Part shown: positions 18,059 to 27,989 of the stretch, piece by piece
Layout: the number at the start of each line of letters is the position of its first letter
Numbering within the stretch: position 1 is the stretch's first letter
Assembly (NCBI GenBank): GCA_020161615.1
Contig: JAIUPD010000012.1
Location: forward strand, 105,956 to 169,955
From: Pseudomonadota bacterium
GTDB lineage: Bacteria > Pseudomonadota > Alphaproteobacteria > Rhodobacterales > Rhodobacteraceae
DNA length: 64,000 nucleotides
Reading direction: 5' to 3'
Notes under the pieces: model-generated
What the model was told of the DNA's origin: nothing
Database searches by the model: none
Seen by the model: the letters and a program-made list of their open reading frames with translations, nothing else
Made by a program: the position numbers and the translations under genes

Positions 18059-18451
18059 GCGGGGCTCCAAGGGGGCGTTTCAGGGGAAGCATAGCACGAC
18101 CGGGTTTCCGGGGCCTTGATTTCGCGCAAGACCGGCGATGCCTCTTGATTCGGCGTGGTCGAGGGGGGAAGCCGCGTATTGAAGGGGCGCGGCACGGTCT
18201 TCACGAAAATGTGATCAGCAGCTTTTTCTTGGTCGAAATGTGGCGAGAAAATGGCGGCAATGCACTGGAACTAAAAGAGAAATATGAAATCCTTAATATT
18301 CTCTGAAAATTCGATCCGGCATCGTCGATGTAAACCAAGACATCGCGAAGGCCAGGATCCTGACCGGCGAACCCAGCGGCGAGAGTTCTCTTGCCAGTTG
18401 AGTGATCGAGGCGCAGCCTTATGTCATGTGACAATCGATATGGTGAGCATC
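18059..18451. other. 393-base spacer, AT-rich in the middle
   Basis: No gene is supported. Bases 18205-18320 are markedly AT-rich for this genome and probably hold divergent promoters for ppk2 and the TadE-like gene. A 77-codon frame on the minus strand (18201-18434) has neither a ribosome site nor protein-like composition. Confidence 0.5.
18398..18425 (+). promoter_or_regulatory. Candidate promoter of the TadE/TadG unit
   Basis: TTGAGT at 18398-18403 and TATGTC at 18420-18425 with 16-base spacing, 27 bases before the TadE-like start. Assigned by eye. Confidence 0.35.
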
Positions 18452-18901
18452 ATGTGTTTTTCGGCCTCACTCAAATCGGATTTCCGCGCCTGGAAAGGTG
18501 ACGAAAGCGGCGCCTCCACCGTGGAATTCGTGATCCTGCTGCCGTTCATGATCGGGCTGCTGGGCCTGATCGCCTCGGCCAGCCTGCACCTGGCGCTGTC
18601 CAGCGATGTGCAGCAACTCTCGTACGAACTGGCCCGCGCCTCGCTTCCCGAGGCGCAGGCAACCGACACCGACGCGGAATGCGACGATCTCGGCGCGCGC
18701 TGGGTGCCCCGGCTGGCCGCCAATCTGCCGATGCTCGAGGCAGACCGCGTGCTGGCGGTGACCTGCCTGCAGGACCCCGACAGCGATCTCCTGCAGGTGA
18801 CCGTCAGCTACGATACGCGCGGCACCTTGGCGGCGATCCTGGGAGGGTTGGTCGGCTTGGAGTTCCACTCGTTCCGGCGCAGTTCTTTCATCAGGTGGTG
18901 A
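18452..18901 (+). CDS. TadE-like pilus assembly protein
   Basis: 149 residues from ATG 18452 (GGTGAG site); an ATG at 18440 would add four residues and cannot be excluded. A short charged N-terminus (KSDFRAWKGDESGA) precedes the TadE hallmark STVEFVILLPFMIGLLG, where Glu follows the G-x-x-x-V/T pattern of a pseudopilin-like segment, a single transmembrane helix. The remainder is periplasmic and has two Cys. Tad systems build Flp pili for adhesion; no other tad gene is here except the TadG-like gene three bases downstream, so this is an isolated pair. Confidence 0.85.
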   Translation: MCFSASLKSDFRAWKGDESGASTVEFVILLPFMIGLLGLIASASLHLALSSDVQQLSYELARASLPEAQATDTDAECDDLGARWVPRLAANLPMLEADRVLAVTCLQDPDSDLLQVTVSYDTRGTLAAILGGLVGLEFHSFRRSSFIRW

Positions 18902-18904
18902 AGA

Positions 18905-20440
18905 ATGCGACCTCGCCTGACCGCCTGTTCGGAAACGGGGGCGGTGTCCGTCTTGTTCATGATCCTTCTGCCGGTTCTGCTGCTGGCCGGGGGCTTGGCC
19001 ATCGACGTGATGGCCCTCAATGCCGAGCGCCGCTATGTGCAGGCGCAGGCCGATCTGGCCGCCCTGGCGGCGGCGCGTCACATGGCCGGAGCCGCCGGGG
19101 CCCGGCAGGCCGCCCGGCAGACCGTCGCCAGCAACCGCGTGTTCGAAGCCTCGCCCCTTGCCGATTCGGACATCGTTTTCGGCGTGCTGAGCGGGTCCGA
19201 TTTCATCCCGGCCGCCGATCAGACGACCACCCGGGGCGCCGATGCCGTCCGCGTCGTGGTCGAGGCCCCGGCGCAGATGTTTCTGCTGGATCTCTTTCTG
19301 ACGCTCGACGACCGGGTCGTCCGGCGCGAGGCCGTCGCGGCGATCGAGCGGCCGCGCGTCAGCTTTTCGCTGGGCAATTGCCTGGCCGAACTCTCGCTGC
19401 TCGGATCCCTGCTGCGGCCCTATCTGGGGGTCGAGACCGATGTGCTTTGCAGCGGGCGCGGGGTCGATACGCTGGTTTCGCTTCCCGGCGTGCTGGAGGC
19501 CAGCGCCTCGCTGCTCACGCCCACGGGCGAGCCTTTCACCTATGGCGATGTCCTCGACGCCGAGCTGTCGTCGGGCGCGTTGCTGGCCGTGGTCACCGGC
19601 TTGCCCCGGCAGCTGGGTCTTGGCCCCAGCGTGCAGCTGGGGCAGGCGCTGCGGCTGCCTGACTCGATCCGAAGGCTGCATATCGGCGCGCCCATCGGCG
19701 CGGCCTCGATCCAGAAGGCCGATCTGGTCTTCGCCATCGCCGAACTGATGGCCGAGCGCGTGGCCTCGCTCGATGTCGGGCTGCAACTGGGCGGGCAACA
19801 GGTCGGCGCGGTGGTGCGGGTGGGCGATTCGCGGCAGATGGTGATCAACGCGATCCCCGGCAGCCCCGAAGCCCGGGCCACAACCGCGCAGATCCGCGTC
19901 GATCTGAACCCGATCCGTCTGCTGGGCGTGATCGACCTGAACGTCAGCCTGCGCGTGGCCAGCGCCGAGGCGGTGCTCAGCGACCAGGGCGATGCCTGCG
20001 CCACCGAGCCCCTGGCGGTGGTCGCCGATTTCCAGCCCATCGACGCGCGGCTGGTCGATATCGACCTGTCGATGCGGCTGACCGGGCTCGGCGGGGCGCT
20101 GGTGCCCTTGTCGGTCAGCGCCGACGGGATGCGCGACGACAGGCGCACCGGTTTCGCCTTTACCCGCGCCCGCTACGAGACCGAGCCGAGAGCGACCTTT
20201 TCGCCCACCGATGGCGTCGTCGCCAATCTGCTGTCGGTGCTGGGCAGCCTGACGTTGGGGGTCTATGGCCGCGACCTGCCGCGCCTGCCGCTGGGGGGCT
20301 CGCTGCTGGGGCAGCAGACCGCGCTGCTGGAGGCGGGGGAGGGGGTGTTGCTGGACCTTCTGGGCCTCGAGCTGGCGCGGGCCGAACTGGAACTCCTGGA
20401 CCTGTCCTGTCCCTCGCCGAACCCTTGGCTGGTGCGCTGA
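18905..20440 (+). CDS. TadG-like protein with N-terminal membrane anchor
   Basis: 511 residues from ATG 18905, three bases after the TadE-like stop. The N-terminus has the TadG/TadE-like prepilin anchor (ETGAVSVLFMILLPVLLLAGGLAIDVM), followed by AERRYVQAQADLAALAAARH typical of TadG. The long remainder is probably periplasmic, with several Cys (C180, C210, C387 region, C502 region by rough count) and no von Willebrand domain as found in true TadG. It is likely an envelope protein related to Flp pilus assembly but may have diverged. Leu-rich, beta-sheet type composition towards the end. Confidence 0.8.
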   Translation: MRPRLTACSETGAVSVLFMILLPVLLLAGGLAIDVMALNAERRYVQAQADLAALAAARHMAGAAGARQAARQTVASNRVFEASPLADSDIVFGVLSGSDFIPAADQTTTRGADAVRVVVEAPAQMFLLDLFLTLDDRVVRREAVAAIERPRVSFSLGNCLAELSLLGSLLRPYLGVETDVLCSGRGVDTLVSLPGVLEASASLLTPTGEPFTYGDVLDAELSSGALLAVVTGLPRQLGLGPSVQLGQALRLPDSIRRLHIGAPIGAASIQKADLVFAIAELMAERVASLDVGLQLGGQQVGAVVRVGDSRQMVINAIPGSPEARATTAQIRVDLNPIRLLGVIDLNVSLRVASAEAVLSDQGDACATEPLAVVADFQPIDARLVDIDLSMRLTGLGGALVPLSVSADGMRDDRRTGFAFTRARYETEPRATFSPTDGVVANLLSVLGSLTLGVYGRDLPRLPLGGSLLGQQTALLEAGEGVLLDLLGLELARAELELLDLSCPSPNPWLVR

Positions 20441-20606
20441 GGCGGCGCGGGACCGGCCGCCGTAAAGATCGCCACCGTTGCCGGCATCCCCCATGCCGAA
20501 GGTGTTAGCGCGCGCACGTTCTTGTGAAATAATCTTGCGCGGGTTATTCAGCGCCCGACGACCAGACGGGCGGCGCCTCGCCCGGCCCTTGCAACGGAGG
20601 ACCAAC

Positions 20607-22178
20607 GTGAAGATCGGGGCACCGAAAGAGATATTCCCGGGTGAAAACCGGGTCGCCATGACGCCGGACTCGGCGCTGCAATTGCAAAAGCTTGGCCATA
20701 GCTGCGTGATCGAGACCGGGGCGGGTGCCGCTTCGGGCTTCGAGGATGCCGCCTATGCCGCCGCCGGCGTGGAAATCGTCCCCTCGGCCGAGGCGCTGTT
20801 CGCCGCCGCCGATGTGGTGGTGAAGGTGCGCGAGGCGACCGCCGAAGAGATGGGCCGCCTGCGCCCCGACCAGACGCTGATCGCCTTCTTCTGGCCCGCC
20901 CAGAACGCCGAGATGCTGGAACTGGCCAAGGAAAAGGGCGCGACCGTCGTCGCCATGGACATGGTGCCGCGCATCAGCCGCGCCCAGAAGATGGACGCGC
21001 TGTCCTCGATGGCCAATATCGCCGGCTACCGCGCGGTGATCGAGGCCGGCAACAATTTCGGCCGCTTCTTCACCGGCCAGGTGACGGCGGCGGGCAAGGT
21101 GCCCCCGGCGAAGGTGCTGGTGGTCGGCGCCGGTGTGGCGGGTCTGGCCGCGATCGGCACCTCGACCTCGCTGGGCGCCATCACGCTGGCCTTCGACGTG
21201 CGCCCGGAGGTGGCCGAGCAGATCGAATCGATGGGCGCCGAGTTCGTCTATCTCGATTTCGCCGAGGCGCAGCAGGACGGCGCCGCGACCGGCGGCTATG
21301 CCGCGCCCTCCAGCCCCGAATTCCGCGAAGCCCAGCTGAAGAAATTCCGCGAGCTGGCGCCGGACGTCGATATCGTCATCACCACCGCCCTGATCCCCGG
21401 CCGTCCGGCGCCCAAGCTCTGGACCGAGGATATGGTGGCGATGATGAAGCGCGGCTCGGTCATCGTCGACCTCGCGGCCGAGCGGGGCGGGAACTGCGAC
21501 CTGACCGTCAAGGACCAGAAGATTGTGACGCCGAACGGCGTGACCATCGTCGGCTACACCGATTTCCCCAGCCGGATGGGCACCCAGGCCTCGACGCTTT
21601 ATGCCAACAACATCCGGCATATGCTGACCGATCTTACGCCGGGCAAGGATGGCGTCATCAACCATAACATGGAGGATGATGTGATCCGCGGCGCGACGGT
21701 CGCCAAGGACGGCGCCATCACCTTCCCGCCGCCGCCGCCGAAGATCCAGGCCATCGCCGCCGTCAAGCGCGAGAAGCCGAAAGAGCTGACGCCCGAGGAG
21801 AAGCGCGCCCAGGAAGTCGCGGCCTTCAAGGCGCAGACCCGGCAACAGGTCACGCTGCTGGCCGTGGGCGGGGGGCTGTTGCTGCTGGCAGGGGCCTTCG
21901 CGCCCGCCAGCTTCATGGCCCATTTCATCGTCTTCGTGCTGTCGGTCTATGTCGGCTTCCAGGTCATCTGGAATGTCAGTCATTCGCTGCACACCCCGCT
22001 CATGGCGATTACCAACGCCATCTCCTCGATCATCATCCTCGGCGCGCTGATGCAGATCGGCTCGGGCAGCTGGCTGGTGATGATCCTCGCGGCGCTTTCG
22101 GTCCTGATGGCCGGCGTCAACATTTTCGGTGGCTTCATGGTCACGCGGCGCATGCTCGCCATGTTCCAGAAGTCGTAA
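20607..22178 (+). CDS. pntA: NAD(P) transhydrogenase, alpha subunit
   Basis: 523 residues from GTG 20607 (CGGAGG seven bases upstream). Domain I (NAD(H)-binding) has [19 protein letters not shown], the [10 protein letters not shown] and [16 protein letters not shown] dinucleotide fold, and [13 protein letters not shown]. From ~400, after a Lys/Glu-rich hinge, four membrane helices form the domain II part. Here soluble and membrane parts are one chain, as in E. coli, not split as in Rhodospirillum rubrum. With PntB it couples proton flow to NADP+ reduction by NADH, supplying NADPH. Stop and pntB start are 13 bases apart. Confidence 0.97.
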   Translation: MKIGAPKEIFPGENRVAMTPDSALQLQKLGHSCVIETGAGAASGFEDAAYAAAGVEIVPSAEALFAAADVVVKVREATAEEMGRLRPDQTLIAFFWPAQNAEMLELAKEKGATVVAMDMVPRISRAQKMDALSSMANIAGYRAVIEAGNNFGRFFTGQVTAAGKVPPAKVLVVGAGVAGLAAIGTSTSLGAITLAFDVRPEVAEQIESMGAEFVYLDFAEAQQDGAATGGYAAPSSPEFREAQLKKFRELAPDVDIVITTALIPGRPAPKLWTEDMVAMMKRGSVIVDLAAERGGNCDLTVKDQKIVTPNGVTIVGYTDFPSRMGTQASTLYANNIRHMLTDLTPGKDGVINHNMEDDVIRGATVAKDGAITFPPPPPKIQAIAAVKREKPKELTPEEKRAQEVAAFKAQTRQQVTLLAVGGGLLLLAGAFAPASFMAHFIVFVLSVYVGFQVIWNVSHSLHTPLMAITNAISSIIILGALMQIGSGSWLVMILAALSVLMAGVNIFGGFMVTRRMLAMFQKS

Positions 22179-22191
22179 GGAGCGGTTCACA

Positions 22192-23631
22192 ATGGCTTAT
22201 GGTTTCACGACCGCCGCTTACGTCGTCGCGGCCGTTCTCTTCATCCAGTCGCTGGGCGGGCTCTCGGGCCAGGAAAGCGCCAAGCGCGCCGTCTGGTACG
22301 GCATCGTCGGCATGGCGCTGGCCGTCGTCGCCACCCTCATGGGGCCGGGCGCCGGTAACTGGGTCGTCTCGCTGGTCATGATCGCCATCGGCGGTGCCGG
22401 GGGCTGGGTCGTCGCGCAGCGCGTGCAGATGACCGAGATGCCGCAGCTCGTCGCGGCGATGCACTCGCTGGTCGGCCTCGCGGCCGTCTTCATCGGCTAC
22501 AACGGCCATATCGAGATGGTGCGCGTCGCCGGCCTGCACGACGACCCGGCGGCGCTGGCGGCGCTTTCGGGCTTCGCCGCCACCGTCGCCCACAAGACCG
22601 CGGCCGAAATCGCGGTGCTGAAGATCGAGGTCTTCCTCGGCGTCTTCATCGGGGCCGTGACCTTTACCGGTTCGGTCATCGCCTATGGCAAGCTGGCCGG
22701 CAAGGTCGACGGCAAGGCCAAGAAACTGCCCGGCGGTCACATGCTGAACGCGGGCGCGGCGCTGATCTCGCTCATTCTGCTGGTGCTCTACTTCCAGGGT
22801 GCGGGCACCTGGGCGTTGCTTCTGATGACGCTGGCCGCCTTCTTCATCGGCTATCACCTGATCATGGGCATCGGCGGCGCCGACATGCCGGTCGTGGTCT
22901 CGATGCTGAACAGCTATTCCGGCTGGGCGGCGGCGGCGATCGGCTTCTCGCTGTCGAACGACCTGCTGATCGTGGTGGGCGCGCTGGTCGGTTCGTCCGG
23001 TGCGATCCTGTCCTACATCATGTGCAAGGCCATGAACCGCAGCTTCATCTCGGTCATCCTGGGCGGCTTCGGCGGCACCACCGGCCCGGCGATGGAGATC
23101 ACCGGCGAGCAGATCGCCATCGACGCCGACGGCGTGGCGGCGGCGCTGAACGAGGCCGACTCGGTCGTCATCGTCCCCGGCTACGGCATGGCGGTGGCGC
23201 AGGCGCAGCAATCGGTCAGCGAACTGACCCGCAAGCTGCGCGCCAAGGGCAAGAACGTCCGTTTCGCCATCCATCCGGTGGCGGGCCGTCTGCCCGGGCA
23301 CATGAACGTGCTGCTGGCCGAGGCCAAGGTGCCCTATGACATCGTGCTGGAAATGGACGAGATCAACGAGGACTTCCCGGAAACGGATGTGGTCATCGTC
23401 ATCGGCTCGAATGACATCGTGAACCCCGCGGCGCAGGAAGACCCGAACTCGCCCATCGCCGGGATGCCGGTGCTGGAAGTGTGGAAGGCGAAACAGGTCT
23501 TCGTGTCCAAGCGCGGGCAGGGCACCGGCTATTCCGGGATCGAGAACCCGCTGTTCTACAAGGAGAATACGCGGATGTTCTACGGCGACGCCAAGAAGTC
23601 CATCGACCAGCTTCTGCCGATGGTCGAGTGA
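22192..23631 (+). CDS. pntB: NAD(P) transhydrogenase, beta subunit
   Basis: 479 residues from ATG 22192, AAGGAG nine bases upstream. The N-terminal two thirds form about nine membrane helices ([18 protein letters not shown] at the start, then [20 protein letters not shown]). The C-terminal ~180 residues are the NADP(H)-binding domain [51 protein letters not shown] and [17 protein letters not shown]. Forms the membrane proton channel with PntA. Ends in a strong terminator. Confidence 0.97.
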   Translation: MAYGFTTAAYVVAAVLFIQSLGGLSGQESAKRAVWYGIVGMALAVVATLMGPGAGNWVVSLVMIAIGGAGGWVVAQRVQMTEMPQLVAAMHSLVGLAAVFIGYNGHIEMVRVAGLHDDPAALAALSGFAATVAHKTAAEIAVLKIEVFLGVFIGAVTFTGSVIAYGKLAGKVDGKAKKLPGGHMLNAGAALISLILLVLYFQGAGTWALLLMTLAAFFIGYHLIMGIGGADMPVVVSMLNSYSGWAAAAIGFSLSNDLLIVVGALVGSSGAILSYIMCKAMNRSFISVILGGFGGTTGPAMEITGEQIAIDADGVAAALNEADSVVIVPGYGMAVAQAQQSVSELTRKLRAKGKNVRFAIHPVAGRLPGHMNVLLAEAKVPYDIVLEMDEINEDFPETDVVIVIGSNDIVNPAAQEDPNSPIAGMPVLEVWKAKQVFVSKRGQGTGYSGIENPLFYKENTRMFYGDAKKSIDQLLPMVE

Positions 23632-23652
23632 TCTGTCGGATCTGCGAACCGC

Positions 23653-23687
23653 GAAACGGGGGGCCAGGTGCCCCCCGTTTTCTTTTG
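23653..23687 (+). terminator. Intrinsic terminator of pntAB
   Basis: AAACGGGGGGC-cagg-tGCCCCCCGTTTT followed by CTTTT, 21 bases after the pntB stop. Confidence 0.92.
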
Positions 23688-23792
23688 TCTGACAGTGGCC
23701 GCGCCCCCGCCGCGCGGCGGGTTTCCAGCGGAAATGGGGCAGGGTGCAGGCTGTCGCTTTCGGCCGCATTGCTTCACCCGCGCATTTTCCCA

Positions 23793-23822
23793 TTGAACAG
23801 GAGGGGCCTCACCCCCTATGTT
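23793..23822 (+). promoter_or_regulatory. Candidate sigma-70 promoter of rne
   Basis: TTGAAC (23793-23798) and TATGTT (23817-23822), 18 bases apart, inside the long spacer. Transcription from here would give an rne leader of roughly 330 nucleotides. Confidence 0.45.
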
Positions 23823-24157
23823 TACCGGGCACGGTGTTTGCATGCCGTTGCACGACATTCACGGCCCGGGTCTCCCTCTCACGGTGAGAAGCGGGCGGGA
23901 TCGGCCCTCAAAGCCGTAGGAACGCCTGGTCTGGTTCAAGCCGATCGGGTCTGTCATGGACGCGGCGCCCCGGCGCGCGCGTCGGAGCCTGTAACCGCGA
24001 TGCCATGGGGCGCATCAGTTAGGATCGAGACCGGGACGCGCGAAGGCGCCTCCCGCCGTCCGCCTGCGCCCGGGCTCGCCCACACATTCCCCCCAGCTTC
24101 CGTGCCGCGCGGCCCTTCGGGACCGGGCGCACCGCCTCTGGGGGCGAGAAAGATACC
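23823..24157 (+). ncRNA. Long structured 5' leader of rne (putative cis-regulatory RNA)
   Basis: About 330 bases with no coding frame of any quality precede the RNase E start. Several GC-rich stems are visible (CTCACGGTGAG at ~23879; GGCGCCCCGGCGCGCG; GCGCGGCCCTTCGGGACCGGGCGC just before the start). RNase E genes are known to autoregulate through long untranslated leaders that the enzyme cleaves. Function here is inferred by that analogy; I match it to no named RNA family. Confidence 0.4.
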
Positions 24158-27076
24158 ATGGGAAAGAAACTACTCATTGATGCCACGCATGCGGAGGAAA
24201 CCCGCGTCGTGGTCCTGGACGGCAACAAGGTCGAGGAATTCGATTTCGAGACCATCCACAAGCGCCAGCTTGCCGGCAACATCTACCTCGCCAAGGTAAC
24301 CCGCGTCGAACCGTCGCTGCAGGCGGCCTTCGTCGATTACGGCGGCAACCGCCACGGTTTTCTGGCTTTCGCCGAGATCCACCCCGATTATTATCAGATC
24401 CCCGTCGCTGACCGCCGCGCCCTGATCGAGGAAGAGCGCGCTCTCGCCCGCGACCAGGAGGAAGAAGGCAATCGCCGGGCCCGCAAGCGCCGCGACCAGG
24501 CCCCCGCGGCCGAGGAGCAGGCAAGCGAAGAGCAGGGTAGCGACGAGGCGACCGCCGCCGCCGATGCCGCCAGCGCCGACACCGCCAGCATCGAGCCGGT
24601 CAACGGCATGGATGCCGAGGGCGTGGTCGAAGCGCCCGCCGCCGAGGACGCGCCGCGCGGCCGCCGCAAACGCGCCGCCGCCGAGGATGACGCCGCTGCG
24701 GAAACCGCGGCGACAGAAGCGCCTGCCCCCCAGGCGGCCCAGGCCGAGGGGATGGAGCATCGCACCTATGGCGCGATGGATATCGTCGAGCTGGGCGAGG
24801 ACGAGACCGCCGATGGCCCGGAAGTCGCCGCGGTCCGCGCCGACGAGGAAGAAGAACCCTACAGCGCCCGTGACCACGCCTCGGACATCGACAGCGAGAT
24901 TGAATCGGTCGCCGACGAGGATGTCTCGGACGAGGTGCGCCCGCCGCGCCGGACCCGCGCCCGCCGCTACAAGATTCAGGAAGTGATCAAGGTCCGGCAG
25001 ATCATGCTGGTCCAGGTCGTCAAGGAAGAGCGTGGCAACAAGGGCGCCGCGTTGACCACCTATCTGTCGCTCGCCGGCCGCTATTGCGTGCTGATGCCGA
25101 ACACCGCCCGGGGCGGCGGCATCTCGCGCAAGATCACCAACGCCGCGGACCGCAAGAAGCTGAAGGACATCGCCGCCGAGTTCGACGTGCCCGATGGGGC
25201 TGGCCTGATCATCCGCACGGCCGGTGCCAACCGCACCAAGCCCGAAATCAAGCGCGACTACGAATATCTGTTCCGCCTGTGGGAGCAGATCCGCGACCTG
25301 ACGCTGAAGAGCATCGCGCCCGCGCCGATCTATGAAGAGGGCAACCTCATCAAGCGCTCGATCCGCGACCTTTACAACAAGGACATCGACGAGGTTTTGG
25401 TCGAGGGCGAGGGCGGCTACCGCACCGCCAAGGACTTCATGAAGATGATCATGCCGTCCCACGCCCGCAACGTGCAGCTCTACACCGAGCAGATGCCGCT
25501 CTTTGCGCGCTTCCAGGTGGAAAGCTACCTGGGCTCGATGTTCAACCCGACCGTGCAGCTGAAATCGGGCGGTTACATCGTCATCGGCGTGACCGAGGCG
25601 CTGGTCGCCATCGACGTGAACTCGGGCAAGTCGACGCGCGAAGGCTCCATCGAGGACACGGCGCTCAAGACCAACCTCGAGGCCGCCGACGAGATCGCCC
25701 GCCAGCTGCGCCTGCGCGACTTGGCCGGTCTGATCGTCATCGACTTCATCGACATGGAAGAGCGCAAGAACAACGCCTCCGTCGAGAAGCGGCTCAAGGA
25801 AGCCCTGCGCAACGACCGTGCCCGCATCCAGGTCGGCCGCATCTCGGGCTTCGGCCTGATGGAGATGTCGCGCCAGCGCCTGCGCCCGGGCATGATCGAG
25901 GCGACGACGCAGCCCTGCCCGCATTGCCACGGCACCGGCCTGATCCGCTCGGACAACTCGCTGGCGCTGCAGATCCTGCGCGCGCTGGAGGAAGAGGGCA
26001 CGCGCAACCGCTCGAAAGAAGTGCTGGTCAAGGCGCCCATCGGGATCGTCAACTACCTCTTCAACTCGAAGCGCGAACATCTGGCCCAGATTGAGCAGCG
26101 TTATGGCATGGCGATCCGGCTGGAGGCCGACCCGTCGCTGATCTCGCCCGATTACGTGATCGAGAAGTTCAAGACCGCGACCAGGATCGTGCAGATCCCG
26201 GCCACGCCGGTGATCTCGCTCGACGCGCAGACCATGCATGACGTGGATGACGATCTGGCCGACGAGTTCGAGGACGAAACCGAGGTCGAGGCGGAAGCCG
26301 AGGCCGAGGCGCCGGAAGCGGCGGCCGAACCCAAGGGCGAGAATGGCGAGGGCGGCAAGCGCAAGCGCCGTCGGCGCCGGCGTCGTCGGGGTGGCAAGGA
26401 CGGCGAGTCGCGGGGCGATGCCGCGGACAATGACGGCGACGAGGGCGACGACAGCGACGAGGGCGAGGCCGAAGAATCGGTGACCGCGGTCGAAACCGTC
26501 GAAACCCCGGCCGAGGCACCGGCGGAAGCCGCCGCCGACGTCGTGACCGAGGATGCGGCAGAGCCCGCGGCCGAGGAAAAGCCCGCCCGCAAGCGCCGCA
26601 GCCGCAGCCGCAAGCCCAAGGCTGATGAGGAAGGCGCGGAAGCGCCTGCCGAAGCTCCCGCTGCCGAGGTCCAGGCCTCGGAGGGTCAGCCTGAGGAAGC
26701 ACCCGCCAAGCCCAAGCGCACCCGCGCCCGGCGCAAGACCAAGGCCGAACTCGCCGCCGCGGCCGCCGCCGAGCCTCCGGTCGAGGTTCCGGCAGAGGCA
26801 CCGGTCGAGACGCCGGCAGAAACGCCTGTCGAGGCCCCGGTGCCGACGCCTGACGAAACCCCGGTCGAGACCCCGGTGGAAGCCCCGGTCGAGGCGCCCG
26901 CCGAGACCCCGGCCGAAACCCCTGTCGAGGTTCCTGCTGAAACGCCGAGCCAGTCCTCGGTTCCCGCCGAAACCGGCGTGCAGACCGCAGAGGCGCCGGC
27001 CGCCCAGGCTGCGCCCGAGGCCAACGCCGGTCCATCGCGTCCGCGCCGTTCGGGCTGGTGGTCGCGCAAAGGCTGA
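24158..27076 (+). CDS. rne: Ribonuclease E
   Basis: 972 residues from ATG 24158. The S1 domain starts at ~39 (GNIYLAKVTRVEPSLQAAFV), is interrupted by an acidic, Ala/Glu/Arg-rich insertion at ~97-267 typical of alphaproteobacterial RNase E, and resumes at RRYKIQEVIKV. The DNase I-like catalytic core has AIDVNSGKSTREG and VIDFIDMEERKNN with its metal-binding Asp residues; the zinc link CPHCHGTG is at ~587. Beyond ~700 the tail is disordered: an Arg-rich RNA-binding patch (KRKRRRRRRRRGGK, ~732-745), further basic clusters and a Pro-Val/Thr-Glu repeat. It is the core endonuclease of the RNA degradosome for mRNA decay and rRNA/tRNA processing. A long leader suggests autoregulation. Confidence 0.96.
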   Translation: MGKKLLIDATHAEETRVVVLDGNKVEEFDFETIHKRQLAGNIYLAKVTRVEPSLQAAFVDYGGNRHGFLAFAEIHPDYYQIPVADRRALIEEERALARDQEEEGNRRARKRRDQAPAAEEQASEEQGSDEATAAADAASADTASIEPVNGMDAEGVVEAPAAEDAPRGRRKRAAAEDDAAAETAATEAPAPQAAQAEGMEHRTYGAMDIVELGEDETADGPEVAAVRADEEEEPYSARDHASDIDSEIESVADEDVSDEVRPPRRTRARRYKIQEVIKVRQIMLVQVVKEERGNKGAALTTYLSLAGRYCVLMPNTARGGGISRKITNAADRKKLKDIAAEFDVPDGAGLIIRTAGANRTKPEIKRDYEYLFRLWEQIRDLTLKSIAPAPIYEEGNLIKRSIRDLYNKDIDEVLVEGEGGYRTAKDFMKMIMPSHARNVQLYTEQMPLFARFQVESYLGSMFNPTVQLKSGGYIVIGVTEALVAIDVNSGKSTREGSIEDTALKTNLEAADEIARQLRLRDLAGLIVIDFIDMEERKNNASVEKRLKEALRNDRARIQVGRISGFGLMEMSRQRLRPGMIEATTQPCPHCHGTGLIRSDNSLALQILRALEEEGTRNRSKEVLVKAPIGIVNYLFNSKREHLAQIEQRYGMAIRLEADPSLISPDYVIEKFKTATRIVQIPATPVISLDAQTMHDVDDDLADEFEDETEVEAEAEAEAPEAAAEPKGENGEGGKRKRRRRRRRRGGKDGESRGDAADNDGDEGDDSDEGEAEESVTAVETVETPAEAPAEAAADVVTEDAAEPAAEEKPARKRRSRSRKPKADEEGAEAPAEAPAAEVQASEGQPEEAPAKPKRTRARRKTKAELAAAAAAEPPVEVPAEAPVETPAETPVEAPVPTPDETPVETPVEAPVEAPAETPAETPVEVPAETPSQSSVPAETGVQTAEAPAAQAAPEANAGPSRPRRSGWWSRKG

Positions 27077-27129
27077 CCCCTCGGGACGCCGGCGCCTGCG
27101 CCCCGGTGTCGCAGTGAAGGAAACGTGAG

Positions 27130-27160
27130 CCGCGCCCCCCGTGACGAACGGGGGGCGCGT
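27130..27160 (+). terminator. Hairpin downstream of rne
   Basis: CGCGCCCCCCG-tgacgaa-CGGGGGGCGCG. Strong stem but only a short following T content, so termination may be partial and allow read-through into ccdA. Confidence 0.6.
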
Positions 27161-27192
27161 CGCTATCAGGGACCGACCAAAGGAGCCTGCCG

Positions 27193-27939
27193 ATGTTCGG
27201 GATCGACCTCTTCGACGCTGCCCTGATGCCGTCCTTGTTCGTGGCGCTGCTGGCGGGGTTGCTCTCGTTCCTCAGCCCCTGCGTGTTGCCCATCGTGCCG
27301 CCCTATCTGGCCTATATGTCTGGCATCTCGATGCGAGAACTGACCGAGAGCCGGGGCCTCAGCCCCGCCACGGTGCCCGCGCTTTTCTTCGTCATGGGGC
27401 TGAGCACGGTTTTCCTGTTCCTAGGCTTCACCGCGTCGTCTCTGGGGCGCCTCTTTCTGGCCTACCGCGAAGAATTCGCCATGGCGGCGGGCGTCGTCGT
27501 GATCGTCATGGGCCTGCATTTCCTGGGCCTGTTCCGGCTGGGCTTCCTGATGCGCGAGGCCCGGTTCGACGGCGGCAAGGGCGGCTCGGCCTTCGGCGCC
27601 TATGTGCTGGGGCTGGCCTTTGCCTTCGGCTGGACCCCCTGCATCGGGCCGATCCTGGGCACGATCATCACCCTCGCCGCGGCCGAGGATTCCGTGGCCC
27701 AGGGTACGGCGCTGCTCGCCGCCTATGCCGTGGGGCTGGGGCTGCCCTTCCTGCTGGCGGCGGTGTTCATCACCCGGTCGATGCGGCTGATGAACCGGCT
27801 GAAGCCCTGGATGGGCTGGATCGAAAAGGCGATGGGCGTGCTGCTGGTCGTGGTCGGCGTGGCGCTGATTACCGGCTGGATGGCCGATTTCTCGTTCTGG
27901 CTGCTCGAGGTCTTCCCGGCGCTGGGTCGGATCGGCTGA
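27193..27939 (+). CDS. ccdA: Cytochrome c biogenesis protein CcdA
   Basis: 248 residues from ATG 27193, preceded by AAAGGAGCCTGCCG. Six transmembrane helices in the CcdA/DsbD-beta layout, with the redox pair in LSFLSPCVLPIVPPYL (helix 1) and GWTPCIGPILG (helix 4). It carries reducing equivalents from cytosolic thioredoxin across the inner membrane to periplasmic thiol proteins for cytochrome c maturation. The thioredoxin partner CcmG is not in this window. Follows rne by 116 bases including a hairpin. Confidence 0.94.
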   Translation: MFGIDLFDAALMPSLFVALLAGLLSFLSPCVLPIVPPYLAYMSGISMRELTESRGLSPATVPALFFVMGLSTVFLFLGFTASSLGRLFLAYREEFAMAAGVVVIVMGLHFLGLFRLGFLMREARFDGGKGGSAFGAYVLGLAFAFGWTPCIGPILGTIITLAAAEDSVAQGTALLAAYAVGLGLPFLLAAVFITRSMRLMNRLKPWMGWIEKAMGVLLVVVGVALITGWMADFSFWLLEVFPALGRIG

Positions 27940-27989
27940 GGGCTGTGCTGCGACGATGACGAGGAACGGCGCCCTGCGGCGCCTCCCTG

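Noticed and set aside
18201-18434. 77-codon frame on the minus strand
   Set aside because: No ribosome site, no family pattern, and it covers the AT-rich promoter region of the TadE-like gene.
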